Source of the DNA: JAOPZW01 sp963851295
GTDB taxonomy: Bacteria > Actinomycetota > Thermoleophilia > Solirubrobacterales > Solirubrobacteraceae
Length of the DNA stretch: 64,000 nucleotides
Direction: 5' to 3'
Assembly (NCBI GenBank): GCA_963851295.1
Contig: CAWKOS010000013.1
Span: 86,270 to 150,269 of the forward strand
Below the pieces are notes generated by a model that had not been told where the DNA came from, ran no database searches, and saw only the letters and a program-made list of their open reading frames with translations. This document shows, piece after piece, positions 42,880 to 50,891 of this stretch. A program made the position numbers and the translations under genes. Numbering within the stretch: position 1 is the stretch's first letter; every line of letters starts with the position of its first letter.

Positions 42880-44658
42880 GTGTCCGGCGTCGACGACTCG
42901 GTCGCCTCCCGCAGCGCCGCGCAGTGGCTCGAGGAGGTCCGCGACGCCGAGCGCCGCGGCGAGCTGCTCACGGCCGTCGACCGCGCCGAGCGCGGGCTCG
43001 CCGACCACCCCGGCGACGTCGGGCTCGAGCACCGCGCGGTCCTGGCGCTGGCCCGCGCCGGCTCCACCGAGGAGGCGACGCGGCGCTTCGCGGCCTACGG
43101 CCTCGACGCCGTGGACGAGGAGGACGTCGCCGCCCTCGGCGCGCGGCTGGAGAAGGACGCGGCGCTCGCGGCGTCCGGCGCCGGGCGCCGTGAGCACGCC
43201 GCGCGCGCGGCCGAGCGCTACGACGCGATCTTCGCCCGGACGGGCGGCTATTACCCGGCGGTCAACGCCGCGACCCTGAGCCTGTTCGCCGGGCGCCGCG
43301 ACGACGCCCGGCGGCTGGCTGCCAGCGCGCTCGACGCGCTCGCCGGCGAGCCTGGCTACTACGCCGCCGCCACGGAGGCCGAGGCCCAGCTCCTGCTCGG
43401 CCGCGAGGCGCCCGCGCGCGACGCGCTGCGGCGGGCCGCCACGCTGCACGACGGCGACCACGCGGCCGTGGCCACGACGCGCCGCCAGCTTCGGCTCGTG
43501 TGCGAGGCGCTCGGCCTCGACGCCGGCGTGCTGGCCGAGCTGGCGCCGCCGCGGGTCGTGCACTACTGCGGCCACCGCGTCACCGAGCACGGGCGCTTCG
43601 AGGCGGACGCCGAGGGCCGCGCTGCCGCGGCGATCGCCGAGGTCGTCGGCGGCCGGCCGGCCGGCTATGCCTACGGCTCCCTGGCCAGCGGCGGCGACAT
43701 CATGTGGGCCGAGGCGCTGCTGGGCTCGGGCGCGGAGCTGCACGTCGTCCTGCCCTATGCGCGCGAGGAGTTCGTCGAGCACTCGGTGGCGCCCGCCGGC
43801 CCGGGATGGGCGGAGCGCTTCGACCGCTGCGTGGAGCGCGCGTCGGCCGTCAGCTACGCGACCGACGACGCCTATCTGGGCGACGACGTCCTCTACCGCT
43901 ACGGCGCCGAGCTGGCGATGGGTCTGGCGCTGCTGCGCGCCCGCTACCTGGAGGCCGACGCCGAGCAGCTCGCGCTGTGGGACGAGGGCCCCGCGCTCGG
44001 CGCCGCCGGCACGGCGATCGACGTCGCCACGTGGCGCGCGCGCGGCGGGTCGACCACCGTCGTCTGGCCCGGTGAGCCGGTCGCCGCCGGCGGGCCGGCA
44101 TCCGCGCCGGCGCCGGCCTCCGGGCGCGTCGTGCGCGCGTTGCTCTTCGCCGACATCAAGGGCTTCTCGGCGCTGCGCGACGACGAGCTGCCCCGCTTCG
44201 CGGCGCACGTCCTGGGATCGCTCGGGGCGGTGCTCGACCGCCACGCCGGCGACATCTGCCACCGCAACAGCTGGGGCGACGGCATCTACGTCGTGCTGCG
44301 CGACGCCGCCGGCGCCGCGGCGTGCGCGCTGGACCTCCAGGCGGCGATGGGCGAGGTCGACCTCGCGGCGGCGGGCCTGCCCGAGCACCTGGCGCTGCGC
44401 CTCGGCGGGCACGTCGGCCCGGTGTTCGAGGTGGCCGACCCGATCACGCGCGGGCGGACCTTCAACGGCTCGCACGTCAGCCGGACGGCGCGGATCGAGC
44501 CGGTCACGCCGCCCGGCGTCGTGTACGTCACCGAGGCCTTCGCCGCGGCCCTCGTGCTGCAGGGCCGCGACGACCTGGCCTGTGACTACGTCGGCCACAT
44601 GCCCGCGGCCAAGGACTACGGGCGCCTGCGCATGTACCGGCTGCGACATCGCGGCTAG
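42880..44658 (+). CDS. TPR / SLOG-like / class III nucleotidyl cyclase
   Basis: The 592-residue protein starts at GTG 42880. Residues 12-210 are helical TPR-like repeats similar to the TRAFs-binding (DUF4071) region (LTAVDRAERGLADHPGD, NAATLSLFAGRRDDARRLAASAL). Residues 227-370 look like a SLOG-type Rossmann domain (HYCGHRVTEHGRF, GSLASGGDIMWAEALLGSGAELHVVLP, then FVEHSVAP). Residues 416-585 are a class III cyclase with metal Asp425 in FADIKGFS and Asp467 in WGDGIYV, and RTARIEP near the end. It should make cAMP or cGMP. It has no membrane segment. It is encoded with a leaderless binding-protein homologue. Confidence 0.85.
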   Translation: MSGVDDSVASRSAAQWLEEVRDAERRGELLTAVDRAERGLADHPGDVGLEHRAVLALARAGSTEEATRRFAAYGLDAVDEEDVAALGARLEKDAALAASGAGRREHAARAAERYDAIFARTGGYYPAVNAATLSLFAGRRDDARRLAASALDALAGEPGYYAAATEAEAQLLLGREAPARDALRRAATLHDGDHAAVATTRRQLRLVCEALGLDAGVLAELAPPRVVHYCGHRVTEHGRFEADAEGRAAAAIAEVVGGRPAGYAYGSLASGGDIMWAEALLGSGAELHVVLPYAREEFVEHSVAPAGPGWAERFDRCVERASAVSYATDDAYLGDDVLYRYGAELAMGLALLRARYLEADAEQLALWDEGPALGAAGTAIDVATWRARGGSTTVVWPGEPVAAGGPASAPAPASGRVVRALLFADIKGFSALRDDELPRFAAHVLGSLGAVLDRHAGDICHRNSWGDGIYVVLRDAAGAAACALDLQAAMGEVDLAAAGLPEHLALRLGGHVGPVFEVADPITRGRTFNGSHVSRTARIEPVTPPGVVYVTEAFAAALVLQGRDDLACDYVGHMPAAKDYGRLRMYRLRHRG

Positions 44659-44957
44659 ACCGCGCGGCGGAGGTGGCGGCGGCGCAGCAGGGCGAGCGAG
44701 CCGACGAGCACGGCGGCGAGCGCGCCGCCGCCGGCGAGGGACGCGGTCGAGCCGTCGCCGTGGGCGCTTGCGGCCAGCGCCGGGGACGGGCGGCGCACGC
44801 ACAGGAAGGCGGGCATCGGCGTGCGGTCGGCGACGTGGGCGAAGTGGATCGCGCTCTGCGTGGGCGGCACGGGGCCGGTGATCGCGAGGGCGGGGGAGGC
44901 GGTGGCGGCGACGACGAGGGCAAGGGCGACGGCAAGCCCGGCGACAAGCGACTTCAT
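44655..44957 (-). CDS. Small secreted protein with C-terminal membrane anchor
   Basis: The 100-residue protein has a signal peptide (MKSLVAGLAVALALVVAATASPALA). The C-terminus carries a Gly/Ala-rich hydrophobic segment and a basic tail (GGGALAAVLVGSLALLRRRHLRRAV), like sortase or archaeosortase-type sorting signals. A canonical LPXTG-like motif is not obvious. The middle has one Cys (AFLCVRRP). The function is unknown. Confidence 0.65.
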   Translation of the reverse strand: MKSLVAGLAVALALVVAATASPALAITGPVPPTQSAIHFAHVADRTPMPAFLCVRRPSPALAASAHGDGSTASLAGGGALAAVLVGSLALLRRRHLRRAV

Positions 44958-45056
44958 GGTGACCTCCAGGGGTCGATCGAGGAGGTCGCAAGCTACGTTC
45001 GGGCGGGCGCCCGTCCCATGTCATCCGAGGGGCCGCGAGCACGTCATTCGACGTGC

Positions 45057-45722
45057 TCAGCCGGCGGCCCGGCGGACGGCCGCGACGTCGAGCACGCGGA
45101 TGGCCCGTCGCCGCGTCTCGATCCAGCCCAGCGAGCGCATCGTCTGCAGCGCCCGGGCCACCGACTCCAGCGACGCGCACGCCCAGCCCGCGAGCTCCTC
45201 CTGGGAGATCGGCAGCGCGACGTCGATGTGCTCGCCCGCGGGCTCGCCGAAGCGATCGCACAGCTCTGCGAGGCGGATCGCCACGCGGCCGAGGGTGTCG
45301 ACGGTCGCGAACTCCATAAGCCGCACATCGGCGTCGCGCAGCCGCTGCCCCAGCGTGCGCACGAGGGCCAGGGCGCCACCAGGATGGGCGTCGAGGAAGG
45401 CGCGGAACTCGTCGGGCGCGAGGGCGAGGACGTCGACGGGCTCCAGCGCGACCATGCCCGCCGAGCGCACGCCGCCGTCGAGCGCGGCGAGCTCCCCCAC
45501 GAGCTCGCCGGGCCCGTGGAAGGCGAGCACTATCTCGCGGCCCGAGGCCGACGGCGCCACGACCTTCACGCGGCCGGAGCGCAGGATGAGGACGCGGTCG
45601 GCGACCTGGCCGGCATGGCAGATGGCCTGGCCGCGGGCGAAGGAGCGCCGCATCCCGCGGGCCTCCAGGGCCGCCGCGTCGGACGGCTCGAGCGCAGCCC
45701 AGAAGCCGTCCTGCGGGCTCAG
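45057..45722 (-). CDS. Crp/Fnr-family regulator, probable CTG start
   Basis: The protein has 221 residues when started at CTG 45722 (MSPQDGFWAALEPSD). The CTG lies in CTGAGC, overlapping the deaminase stop codon, with AGGG seven bases upstream. An in-frame GTG at 45752 is possible but lacks a ribosome site. The cyclic-nucleotide-binding beta-barrel is clear (ARGQAICHAGQVADRVLILRSGRVKVV, FHGPGELVGELAALDG). The C-terminal winged helix reads LPISQEELAGWACASLESVARALQTMRSLGWIE. It probably responds to cAMP or a redox signal. A cyclase is encoded less than 1 kb away. Confidence 0.85.
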   Translation of the reverse strand: MSPQDGFWAALEPSDAAALEARGMRRSFARGQAICHAGQVADRVLILRSGRVKVVAPSASGREIVLAFHGPGELVGELAALDGGVRSAGMVALEPVDVLALAPDEFRAFLDAHPGGALALVRTLGQRLRDADVRLMEFATVDTLGRVAIRLAELCDRFGEPAGEHIDVALPISQEELAGWACASLESVARALQTMRSLGWIETRRRAIRVLDVAAVRRAAG

Positions 45723-46192
45723 TACTCGACCCTGTCGGGCTTGGCCGCCCACGCCATGAACGGCGTGCCCGCCTCGGGGTGCACGACGCGGCGCATCGGC
45801 AGCGTCCGCGCCCCCGGCGGCAGCGCGAGCTCGTCGTAGATGAAGGCGTCGTCGAAGCCCGCCTCGGCGGCGTCCTCGCGGGTGGCGGAGAAGAAGACCG
45901 CGCGCGGGCGCGCCCAGTAGATCGCGCCCAGGCACATCGGGCACGGCTCGCAGCTGGCGTACAGGTCGCAGTCGTCGAGCTGGAAGGAGCCGAGCGCCGC
46001 GCACGCCGCGCGGATGGCGCCGATCTCGGCGTGCGCGGTGGGGTCGTTGGTGGAGGCGACCTGGTTGTGGGCGGTCGCGAGGATGTCGTCGCCGCGGACG
46101 ACGACCGCGCCGAAGGGGCCGCCGGCGTCGGACTCGACGCCCTGGACGGCGACCTCGAAGGCCATGAGCAGGAACTCCTCGCGCGGCTCCAT
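45719..46192 (-). CDS. Nucleoside/guanine deaminase of the CDA superfamily
   Basis: The 157-residue protein starts at ATG 46192, overlapping the thioesterase stop (TGATG). Zinc ligands and the catalytic Glu are visible (THAEIGAI is the His-Ala-Glu motif; CEPCPMC provides two Cys). The region AIYWARPRAVFFSATREDAAEAGFDD fits guanine deaminase-like proteins. It should deaminate guanine or a related base. It is encoded between a thioesterase and a Crp/Fnr regulator in one minus-strand run. Confidence 0.9.
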   Translation of the reverse strand: MEPREEFLLMAFEVAVQGVESDAGGPFGAVVVRGDDILATAHNQVASTNDPTAHAEIGAIRAACAALGSFQLDDCDLYASCEPCPMCLGAIYWARPRAVFFSATREDAAEAGFDDAFIYDELALPPGARTLPMRRVVHPEAGTPFMAWAAKPDRVEY

Positions 46193-46686
46193 CAGCCCTC
46201 GCTCTCGCGCTGGGCCATGATCTGGTCGCGCTCGGCCAGGCGGTTGCTGCGCCGCAGCTGCGCCTCCGCCTCGCGGCGCAGCTCGTCGGGCGTCGCGGCC
46301 TCCAGGCCCGGCACGGGCGCCGGGCGCCCCTCGTCGTCGAGGGCGACCATGGTCAGATAGGCGGTGTTGGTGTGGCGCACCTCGCCGGTGCGCGGGTTCT
46401 CGGCGCTGACGCTTACGCCGACCTCCATCGAGGTCGTCCATGCCGCGTTCACGGAGGCCTGGAGCGTGACGAGCTCGCCGACGTGGATGGGCTGCATGAA
46501 GGTCATGCGATCGGCCGCCGCCGTCACCACGCGCCGGTGCGAATGGCGCACCGCGGCGAGCCCGGCGACCTCGTCGACGAGCTTCATGACCACGCCCCCG
46601 TGCACGAACCCGGCCGAGTTGGCGTCGGTCGGCCCCATCCAGTGCACGAGCACGCTCCGCGAATCGGCGACGGTGCGCGCTTCCAC
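46192..46686 (-). CDS. Acyl-CoA thioesterase of the YciA/BACH hotdog type
   Basis: A 164-residue hotdog-fold protein starting at GTG 46686. It has the family pattern MGPTDANSAGFVHGGVVMKLVDEVAGLAAVRHSHRRVVTAAADRMTFMQPIHVGELV. The catalytic Asp lies in the LVDEVAG helix. It hydrolyses acyl-CoA. It is the first gene of the thioesterase-deaminase-Crp run and is divergent from pspA. Confidence 0.9.
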   Translation of the reverse strand: MEARTVADSRSVLVHWMGPTDANSAGFVHGGVVMKLVDEVAGLAAVRHSHRRVVTAAADRMTFMQPIHVGELVTLQASVNAAWTTSMEVGVSVSAENPRTGEVRHTNTAYLTMVALDDEGRPAPVPGLEAATPDELRREAEAQLRRSNRLAERDQIMAQRESEG

Positions 46687-46738
46687 GAGGCACTACGCTA
46701 GACGAAACCTGCACTCGTCCAGCGATCGAGGAGTCCGT

Positions 46739-47503
46739 ATGCCCGGCATGGGCGGACGCATGTCCACTGTCATCAAGGCCAAGATCTCGAAGCTGCTCGA
46801 CCGGGCCGAGGACCCGGGCGAGACGCTCGACTACAGCTACCAGAAGCAGCTGGAATCGCTGCAGAACGTCAAGAAGGGCATCGCGGACGTCGTCACGGCG
46901 AAGAAGCGCCTGCAGATGCAGTCCCAGAAGCTCGAGCAGTCCGTGGTCAAGCTCGACACCCAGGCCCGCCAGGCCCTCTCGGCCGGCAACGAGGACCTCG
47001 CGCGCGTGGCCCTGGAGCGTAAGAACGTCGCCCAGACCGAGCTGCAGTCGCTCGACCAGCAGGTCGTCGAGCTCGAGGCCCAGCAGGAGAAGCTCACCGA
47101 GTCCGAGCAGAAGCTGCGCACGAAGATCGAGACCTTCCGCACCAAGAAGGAGGTCATCAAGGCGCAGTACTCGGCCGCCGAGGCGCAGGTGCGCATCTCC
47201 GAGGCCGCCACGGGCGTGGGCGAGCAGATGGCCGACGTCGGGCTGGCAATGCAGCGCGCGGTCGACAAGACCGAGCAGATGCGCGCGCGGGCCGACGCGG
47301 TCTCCGAGCTCGAGGCCGCCGGCACCTTCGACGACCTCACCGCCCTGGGCCCCGGCCAGGACGACATCGACCGCCAGCTCTCGCAGCTCTCGAGCTCCAG
47401 CCAGGTCGACGACGAGCTGGCCAAGATGAAGGCCGAGCTCGGCTCCGGCAGCGGCGGCGGCGCCGACCCCAACAAGCAGCTCGAAGAGGGGCAGGGCTCG
47501 TGA
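46739..47503 (+). CDS. pspA: PspA/IM30 (ESCRT-III-like) membrane-stress protein
   Basis: The 254-residue protein starts at ATG 46739 with GAGGAG five bases upstream. The N-terminal amphipathic helix and long coiled coil are typical: MSTVIKAKISKLLDRAEDPGETLDYSYQKQLESLQ, then charged heptads to about residue 210. The tail is Gly/Ser-rich. PspA assembles on stressed membranes and helps maintain them. It overlaps the PspAA gene by four bases and is divergent from the thioesterase run. Confidence 0.93.
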   Translation: MPGMGGRMSTVIKAKISKLLDRAEDPGETLDYSYQKQLESLQNVKKGIADVVTAKKRLQMQSQKLEQSVVKLDTQARQALSAGNEDLARVALERKNVAQTELQSLDQQVVELEAQQEKLTESEQKLRTKIETFRTKKEVIKAQYSAAEAQVRISEAATGVGEQMADVGLAMQRAVDKTEQMRARADAVSELEAAGTFDDLTALGPGQDDIDRQLSQLSSSSQVDDELAKMKAELGSGSGGGADPNKQLEEGQGS

Positions 47504-47784
47504 TCGTCCGGATCTCCAACGAGGGCCAGTACCGCCTCGACGACTCGTTGCACCACCGTCTCAACGAGCTCGACGACGCGGCCGTGGCGGCCGTCGAGGC
47601 CGGCGACGAGGACCGCTTCCACGAGGCCTTCGAGGAGCTCCTGCAGGTCGTGCGCACCGCGGGCGAGGAGCTCGAGGACGACGAGCTCGAGGGCTCCGAC
47701 GTCATCCTCCCGCCCGCCGACATCAGCTTCGTCGAGGCGGGCGAGGAGTTCACCGGCGACGGGCTGATCCCCGAGCCGGCCTGA
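47500..47784 (+). CDS. pspAA: PspA-associated protein PspAA
   Basis: The 94-residue protein starts at GTG 47500 inside the last codons of pspA (4-nt overlap). The sequence MIVRISNEGQYRLDDSLHHRLNELDDAAVAAVEAGDEDRF with an acidic tail (EELEDDELEGSD) matches the PspAA family that accompanies PspA in actinobacteria and archaea. It is thought to modulate PspA assembly. Confidence 0.88.
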   Translation: MIVRISNEGQYRLDDSLHHRLNELDDAAVAAVEAGDEDRFHEAFEELLQVVRTAGEELEDDELEGSDVILPPADISFVEAGEEFTGDGLIPEPA

Positions 47785-47808
47785 TCGCGGCGCGCGCCGG
47801 CGCGCGCC

Positions 47809-49857
47809 TCACGGCGCGGGCAGCCGCGCCCGCACGCTCGTGCCGGCGCCCGCCGGGCTCGCGACCTCCAGGCGCCCGCCGAGCGCCTCGACGCGATCGA
47901 CGAGCCCGCGCAGGCCCGTCCCCTCGCCCGGGTCCGCGCCGCCGACGCCGTCGTCGCGGACCTCGACCTCGGCGCGGCCGTCGACGCGCTCCACGCACAC
48001 GCGCGCCTTCGAGGCGTGCGCGTACTTGGCGACGTTGGTCAGGGCCTCGCAGACGACGAAGTAGGCGGCGGCCTCGACGCGCTCGGGGAGGCGCTGGTCG
48101 AGGGCGATGTCGATCGTCACGGGCAGCGGGGCCCGGTCGGCGACGGCCTCGATCGCGGCGCGCAGGCCGTGGTCGGTGAGGACCGCCGGGTGCAGGCCGC
48201 GCGCCAGCTCGCGCAGCTCCTCGAGCGCGAGCGCCAGCTCGCGGCTGGCGCCGTCGAGCATCGCCTTCAGGGCGGGGTCGTCGTCGAGGCGCCGCGCCGC
48301 GAGGCGTACGCTCAGCGAGGTGGCGACGAGCCGCTGCTGGGCGCCGTCGTGCAGGTTGCGCTCCAGGCGCCGGCGCTCGGCGTCGCCCGCCTCGACGATG
48401 CGCACGCGCGAGGCCGCCAGCTCCTCGCGGGCCTGGGCGTTGGCGAGCGCCTGCGCGGCCAGGTCGGCGAAGTCGGCGACGCGCTGCTCGGCGCCCGGCG
48501 CGAACGGCTGCTCGGTGCTCGAGATGATGACCGCGCCCCACAGCGTGCCGCCGAGGCTGACGGGCGCGCCGACCGCGGCGCGGATCCCGCGCTCGCGCAG
48601 CATGGCGGCGAGATCGCCCGGCACGCCCTCGAGGGTGTCGTAGCGGGCCGGGCGCCCCGTGCGCCAGATCCGCGGGGCGACGGTGTCGCCGTCGAGGCTC
48701 ATGGTGGTGCCGACCGGCAGCGTGTCCGCGCCGTCGCTCCACAGGCCCATGACGACCGCGGAGCCGTCGTCGTTGAAGCGGATGATGTTGCCGATCCGCG
48801 CGCCCAGCGCCCGCCCCACCTCCTCGGCCACGAGGCCGAAGAGGCGCTCGGGCTCGACCTCGGCCGCGACGGCGGTCGCGACGCGGCGCAGCGCCGCCTG
48901 CTCGGCGGCGAGGCGCTGCAGCGAGCGCTCGTTCTCGCGGCGCTCGGTGACGTCGCGCAGGTAGCCGCAGAAGAGCGGCGCGCCCGGGAGGTCGGGACGC
49001 GTGACGGCGAGCTCGACCGGGAACTCGCTGCGGTCCTTGCGCATCGCGGTCAGCTCGACCGGATGGCCGACGATCCTCGAGGCGCCGGTGGCCATGTAGC
49101 GCTCGACGCCGCGGCGATGCTCCTCGCGCAGGCCGGGCGGGATCATCAGCTCGGCGAGCTCACGGCCGACCATCTCCTCGGCCGTGTAGCCGAAGGTCGC
49201 CTCGGTCGCGGCGTTGGCCTCGACGATGCGCCCTTCGCCGTCCATGGTGATGATGCAGTCGAAGGCGGCGTTGAGGATCGCGGTCTTGCGCGCGTCGCTC
49301 TCGGTGAGCGCCTCGGTCGCCCGGCAGCGCTCGACGAACTGGCCGATCTGCGAGCCGAGGCTGGCCATGGTCGCCAGCAGCTCGTCGTCGGCCTCGCGGT
49401 GGGCGGCGGCGAAGAACTCCATGACGCCGAGGACCTCGCCGGTGCCCCGGATCGGGAAGGCGAAGGCCGAGTGCAGGCCGGCGCGGGCGGCGGCCCGCGA
49501 GCGGGGGAGGGGGCGCGGATGCGTGTCGGCGTCGGCGATCCACGCCGGCCGGCCGGAGTTCCAGACCTCGCCGGGCATCCCCTGCCCGCGGGCGAGCAGC
49601 ACGGCTCGGCTGGCGCGCGCGAAGGCGGCTGACGCCGTGAAGGCGCCCTCCCACGTGTGCGCGCAGCGCAGGAAGCCCTCCTCGTCGTCGGCGGGCAGCC
49701 ACAGCGCGCCGAAGTCCCACTCCAGGGCGGCGCCGATGGCGGCGAGCAGCCGCGGGTGGGCGCTGTCCTCGTCGGAGGTCGAGGCCAGCACGTGGGCCAC
49801 CGCGTGCTCCGTACGCAGGAGCACCGCCACGTCGGACCGTTGAGCACCGGTGGGCAT
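47809..49857 (-). CDS. GAF-PAS-GAF sensor histidine kinase (HisKA_3 type)
   Basis: The protein has 682 residues from ATG 49857 (GTG 49881 would add eight). A GAF domain comes first (HVLASTSDEDSAHPRLLAAIGAALEWDFGALWL), then a PAS domain (ILNAAFDCIITMDGEGRIVEANAATEATFGYTAEEMVG) and a second GAF (RALGARIGNIIRF). The kinase is of the NarL-partner type, with its phospho-acceptor in RRLERNLHDGAQQRLVA and the ATPase part ending VRDDGVGGADPGEGTGLRGLVDRVEALGG. No response regulator is adjacent. It is soluble, with no membrane segments. Confidence 0.92.
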   Translation of the reverse strand: MPTGAQRSDVAVLLRTEHAVAHVLASTSDEDSAHPRLLAAIGAALEWDFGALWLPADDEEGFLRCAHTWEGAFTASAAFARASRAVLLARGQGMPGEVWNSGRPAWIADADTHPRPLPRSRAAARAGLHSAFAFPIRGTGEVLGVMEFFAAAHREADDELLATMASLGSQIGQFVERCRATEALTESDARKTAILNAAFDCIITMDGEGRIVEANAATEATFGYTAEEMVGRELAELMIPPGLREEHRRGVERYMATGASRIVGHPVELTAMRKDRSEFPVELAVTRPDLPGAPLFCGYLRDVTERRENERSLQRLAAEQAALRRVATAVAAEVEPERLFGLVAEEVGRALGARIGNIIRFNDDGSAVVMGLWSDGADTLPVGTTMSLDGDTVAPRIWRTGRPARYDTLEGVPGDLAAMLRERGIRAAVGAPVSLGGTLWGAVIISSTEQPFAPGAEQRVADFADLAAQALANAQAREELAASRVRIVEAGDAERRRLERNLHDGAQQRLVATSLSVRLAARRLDDDPALKAMLDGASRELALALEELRELARGLHPAVLTDHGLRAAIEAVADRAPLPVTIDIALDQRLPERVEAAAYFVVCEALTNVAKYAHASKARVCVERVDGRAEVEVRDDGVGGADPGEGTGLRGLVDRVEALGGRLEVASPAGAGTSVRARLPAP

Positions 49858-49914
49858 GCGCGAACGCTTCGAGCCTCCCACATCCGCTTGGCGTCCGCAC
49901 CCCGAGGACCTGGC

Positions 49915-50370
49915 TCAGCGCCGCGGCGGCGCCGCGGGATGGCGCGCGCCGTCGGCGCCCTCGGGCTCGAGCGCGTCCCATAGCGCGTGCATCGTCGGCG
50001 CCAGATGCGCCAGCTCCTCGAGGTGCAGCGCACTGAGCGCCTCGAGCTGCCGCGCGCCGAGGTCGGTCAGGCGCAGGCGCACGACGCTGCCGTTGTCGGC
50101 GTCCTGGCCGCGCTCGATGAGGCCGGCGGCCTCGGCGCGGTCGACGAGCCCGACCGCGCTGTGATGGCGCAGCAGCAGGTAGCCGGCGATGTCGCCGACC
50201 GTCGGCCCGCGCAGGTCGGGATGGCCGCGGATCGCAAGCAGCAGCTGGTGCTGGGCCGGGGTCAGGCCCGCGTCGAGGGCGTGCTGCTCGCTCCAGCGCA
50301 GGAAGCGCCGCAGGCCGGTGCGCAGCTCGAGGAGCCGGCGGTAGTCCTCGTCGCCGGGCTTCGCATTCAT
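49915..50370 (-). CDS. MarR-family transcriptional regulator
   Basis: The 151-residue protein starts at ATG 50370. It has the MarR winged helix (LTPAQHQLLLAIRGHPDLRGPTVGDIAGYLLLRHHSAVGLVDRAEAAGLIERGQDADNGSVVRLRLTDLG), including the wing Asp. The C-terminal dimer helices follow. It is divergent from the gene at 50425, and a palindrome suitable for autoregulation lies between them. Confidence 0.92.
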   Translation of the reverse strand: MNAKPGDEDYRRLLELRTGLRRFLRWSEQHALDAGLTPAQHQLLLAIRGHPDLRGPTVGDIAGYLLLRHHSAVGLVDRAEAAGLIERGQDADNGSVVRLRLTDLGARQLEALSALHLEELAHLAPTMHALWDALEPEGADGARHPAAPPRR

Positions 50371-50378
50371 ATCGCGCT

Positions 50379-50388
50379 ACGATATCGT
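50379..50388. promoter_or_regulatory. Palindromic operator candidate at the MarR promoter
   Basis: ACGATATCGT is a perfect 10-bp palindrome, nine bases before the MarR start codon and 37 bp before the divergent start at 50425. A second ATATCG lies at 50369-50374. The placement fits MarR autoregulation and control of the neighbour. Confidence 0.5.
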
Positions 50389-50424
50389 GTCACGACATCC
50401 ATCCTACCGGTGGGAGACGACGAG

Positions 50425-50874
50425 ATGTCCATCAACTGCAGGACCTATCCCGACGAGCGGATGGCGCGCGACGCGGTCCGCACCCTGATGGCCGTGGGCG
50501 GCGCCCGCCGCGACCTCCGGCTCGTGGTCGGCACGCCGCCGCACGACATCCGCCGCGAGCTCGTGGGCAGCTTCGCGGGGCCCGTGCCCCCGGACGCGCC
50601 CGTCGGCACCTACGCGGCCCCGGTCGTCCGGCGCCTGCGCCGGCAGGGGCGCGGCGCCTTCGCCGGCGACCCCGACCGCCAGCGCCAGGGCTCCTTCGCC
50701 GACGTCGACCGCGACGTCGTGGTGACCTTCGCCCGCGACCGCGAGCACCCGCGCGTCGCCGGCCACCGGCGGCTCGAGCGCCTCCTGAGCGCGGTGACCA
50801 TCGACCGCACCGACGCCGACCAGCTGATCGACGAGGTCCACGCGGGGCATGGGGTGGTGTTGTACGAAGGATGA
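50425..50874 (+). CDS. Hypothetical protein controlled from the MarR divergent promoter
   Basis: The 149-residue protein starts at ATG 50425 with GGGAGA upstream. It begins SINCRTYPDERMARDAVRTLMAVGGARRDLRLVVGTPPHDIRRELVGSFAG, which resembles the start of general-stress 17M-like or YflT-type domains, then becomes Arg-rich. The C-terminus (TIDRTDADQLIDEVHAGHGVVLYEG) looks like the end of the same small fold. The function is unknown. Confidence 0.65.
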   Translation: MSINCRTYPDERMARDAVRTLMAVGGARRDLRLVVGTPPHDIRRELVGSFAGPVPPDAPVGTYAAPVVRRLRRQGRGAFAGDPDRQRQGSFADVDRDVVVTFARDREHPRVAGHRRLERLLSAVTIDRTDADQLIDEVHAGHGVVLYEG

Positions 50875-50891
50875 GTGCTTGGGGCGCGTAG

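Noticed and set aside
41872..45261. Open minus-strand frame of 1129 codons
   Set aside because: It is the antisense shadow of the binding-protein and cyclase genes, is extremely Arg/Ala/Gly-rich, and shows no domain; the plus-strand products are clearly real.
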